The notes below the pieces were generated by a model, which made no database searches, was not told where the DNA came from, and was given only the letters and a program-made list of their open reading frames with translations. The position numbers were made by a program, and so were the translations under genes. 64,000 bases of DNA from Cryobacterium tepidiphilum (GTDB lineage Bacteria; Actinomycetota; Actinomycetes; Actinomycetales; Microbacteriaceae), in contig NZ_RDSR01000012.1 in the NCBI RefSeq assembly GCF_003716325.1, positions 1 to 64,000 of the forward strand, given 5' to 3'. Positions within the stretch are counted from its first letter, which is position 1; each line of letters begins with the position of its first letter. Below are positions 62,637 to 64,000 of this stretch, in pieces.

Positions 62637-63419
62637 TTACTTGCTGTTGCTGACGGCGAGGCTACGACGACGAGCCACAACGATGCCACCAGCGGTCAGG
62701 AACAGTCCGCCACCGAGGGCGAGCAGGCCCATGTCAGGACCGTTGGACGTGCTGCCACCACCGGTGAGCGGCGCGCCGTTCGGCATGTCCATCTGCGACG
62801 CGGTCAGCGTGCCACAGAGGGCCGGGGCGGTCGCGGCGAGCGGCAGCTCGGGAACCAGGTTGCTCTTGGCGTCCTGGGCTTCCTTGCTCAGCGTTGCCGG
62901 GTCGAGACCGTGAACCACGACGGACGCGGTGCCTGCCTTGAGCGACGCAGCCGTGTCGGCGTTCAGCGTGAAGGTGCGGTCGTAGGTGTAGCTGCCACCC
63001 ATCTGTGCGACCTTCAGGTCGGTGCCGGCTGCGGGGCTGGTGTCGCCGCTCGAGGAGAGCGTCGTGCCGATCATGCCGTAGGACGGGTGTCCTTCGACGG
63101 TGTCGACGATGCCGTCGCCGTTCTTGTCAGCGTCGGGCGTCGGGCAGGTGCCCTGCTCACCGATGTGGATGTGCTGCACGTGCGGGTACGGGCCGTCGTT
63201 GAACGTCTCGGCGAGGCCGCTGACCTCCATGTGCACGTGGGCTTCGTCGCCGGTCAGGGTGACCATCGCGGTTCCGGATGCGTTGCTCCCGTTGAGCGCA
63301 CCGAGCTCGGTCTGGTAGGTGGTGCTGTCGCCGTCGGCGGCGAAAGCCGGTGCTGCCGCAAAGGCGCTCATGCCCAGTGCCACGGCGGGAACCAGCAGGA
63401 GTGTTGCTTTCTTGTTCAT
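62637..63419 (-). CDS. Secreted CHRD-like protein with cell-wall sorting-like C terminus
   Basis: A 260-residue exported protein. The signal peptide ends AFAADG near residue 28. The mature domain resembles CHRD (chordin-like) proteins: HVHMEVSGL and HVQHIHIGEQGTCPTPDADKNGDGIVDT (a His-rich segment plus a calcium-loop-like DxDxNxDG). The C terminus has a sortase-type layout: GAPLTGGG, a hydrophobic helix and a basic RRRSLAVSNSK tail. GAGGAAC lies before ATG 63419. Cotranscribed with the sortase; probably a wall-attached surface protein of unknown role. The 144-base upstream gap holds the promoter region. Confidence 0.82.
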   Translation of the reverse strand: MNKKATLLLVPAVALGMSAFAAAPAFAADGDSTTYQTELGALNGSNASGTAMVTLTGDEAHVHMEVSGLAETFNDGPYPHVQHIHIGEQGTCPTPDADKNGDGIVDTVEGHPSYGMIGTTLSSSGDTSPAAGTDLKVAQMGGSYTYDRTFTLNADTAASLKAGTASVVVHGLDPATLSKEAQDAKSNLVPELPLAATAPALCGTLTASQMDMPNGAPLTGGGSTSNGPDMGLLALGGGLFLTAGGIVVARRRSLAVSNSK

Positions 63420-63563
63420 CAGACGTTCCTCCTTGAATTGTGAGTCCAGATCTCAGACTCCGTGGCTTTGGTTCGGAACCGTAGGCCCGATCGGATTGGT
63501 CGATGTCGAAAAAAGTTCTCAATCAGATGCCGCGGCGCGAGTTCCACATGAGTCGACGCCGCC

Positions 63564-63992
63564 TTACGCGGCCTCCGCAGGCCTCGTGTCAGGCGGCGTG
63601 CGGAGCACCAGTTCGTCCAGGCGCCGGCCCACAACCGCGCCGACCGGCAAGGCGTCAGCAAGCGCGATGAGCTCCTCGATCACGCGCGATACGGGGCGTC
63701 TGCGGCAGCACACGCACCAGCCCATCGCGTCGAAGCAGGACCGCAGCGCCGCCGCGTAACTGCCCGGGGTGAGCCAGGAGATGTCGCGCACTTTCGCGGT
63801 CGTCGTTTCGCCATGCGAGTTCATCCCCTTGAACGAGCGCCCGCACGGGCAGAACCCCAGGGGGTTTCGCACGCTGTTCGGGCAGGGATCGATCATCCAC
63901 ACCAGCTCGCCCTCGATGCACTCGGTGCCGTCACCGCGTTGCGTTCCCTGGGTCTCGGCCGTGGCCACCAGCGCCTTCATCGTCTTCTCCAT
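63564..63992 (-). CDS. Hypothetical Cys-rich protein (may continue past the window edge)
   Basis: A 142-residue protein from ATG 63992; the frame is open to the window end, so the real start may lie further right (ATG 63980 is an internal alternative). Cysteines occur in clusters: IDPCPNSVRNPLGFCPCGRSF near residue 37-55 and WCVCCRRRP near 92, suggesting metal binding. I recognise no family. The C-terminal half is helical and acidic (IEELIALADALPVGAVVGRRLDEL). Confidence 0.6.
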   Translation of the reverse strand: MEKTMKALVATAETQGTQRGDGTECIEGELVWMIDPCPNSVRNPLGFCPCGRSFKGMNSHGETTTAKVRDISWLTPGSYAAALRSCFDAMGWCVCCRRRPVSRVIEELIALADALPVGAVVGRRLDELVLRTPPDTRPAEAA

Positions 63993-64000
63993 GTTCTCGG

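Overview
The window is very G+C-rich, densely coded and full of GTG and TTG starts and of 4-base ATGA or GTGA gene overlaps. It carries several actinobacterial hallmarks: DUF222/HNH nucleases of the 13E12 type, mycothiol-type DinB, class F sortase, a MarP-like protease, sugar ABC importers without their own ATPase, and a small conserved protein (19277-19591) of a kind I associate with Microbacteriaceae. I read it as the chromosome of a Microbacteriaceae-like actinobacterium. I see no rRNA, tRNA, CRISPR array, insertion sequence or prophage.

Layout. 1-2.7 kb: a DUF222 nuclease cut by the window edge, RNase HI and a MarP-like membrane protease. 2.7-12.5 kb: a minus-strand catabolic operon (LacI regulator, two permeases, binding lipoprotein, two ADP-ribosylglycohydrolases, a TIM-barrel/SUMF1 fusion, an esterase) under a LacI-type operator. 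12.5-24.7 kb: housekeeping and stress genes (DksA/TraR finger, two DUF202 proteins, M18 aminopeptidase, VOC protein, RecQ-like helicase, AraC regulator, PRC-barrel protein, S9 peptidase, aldo/keto reductase). 24.9-32.7 kb: SNF2 helicase, anchored SGNH hydrolase, a frameshifted DUF222-HNH gene and a flavoprotein. 32.7-41.5 kb: a minus-strand DNA-metabolism block with SbcC, SbcD, a DarT-like ADP-ribosyltransferase and a frameshifted RecB-like nuclease/SF1 helicase. 41.6-44.6 kb: DUF1761 membrane protein, ScbR-like regulator and what looks like a collapsed cyanophycin locus. 44.8-51.7 kb: a second catabolic locus with a sulfatase, binding lipoprotein, two permeases, LacI regulator and the formylglycine-generating enzyme that would activate the sulfatase. 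51.7-64 kb: NUDIX hydrolase, heterodimeric ABC exporter, lipoprotein, CorA transporter, VapBC-type pair, CoA-transferase, DinB protein, class F sortase with an adjacent cell-wall substrate, and a Cys-rich protein.

The two catabolic loci share one design: LacI, permease, permease, lipoprotein, a strong hairpin, then enzymes, with no transport ATPase (presumably a shared MsiK-type protein). The sulfatase locus reads as uptake and desulfation of a sulfated sugar. The ADP-ribosylglycohydrolase locus suggests uptake and cleavage of an unidentified N- or O-glycoside.

Most notable signals: (1) an isoaspartyl peptidase flanked by apparent remnants of cyanophycin synthetase and cyanophycinase; (2) four related intergenic hairpin elements ending in TGAGGGGTC/GACCCCTCA; (3) strong over-use of CGGATGC/GCATCCG on both strands; (4) a DarT-like gene with no DarG, next to SbcCD and a nuclease-helicase; (5) a TIM barrel fused to a SUMF1 domain without the catalytic cysteines; (6) a 28-base nested palindrome as the probable operator of the sulfatase locus.
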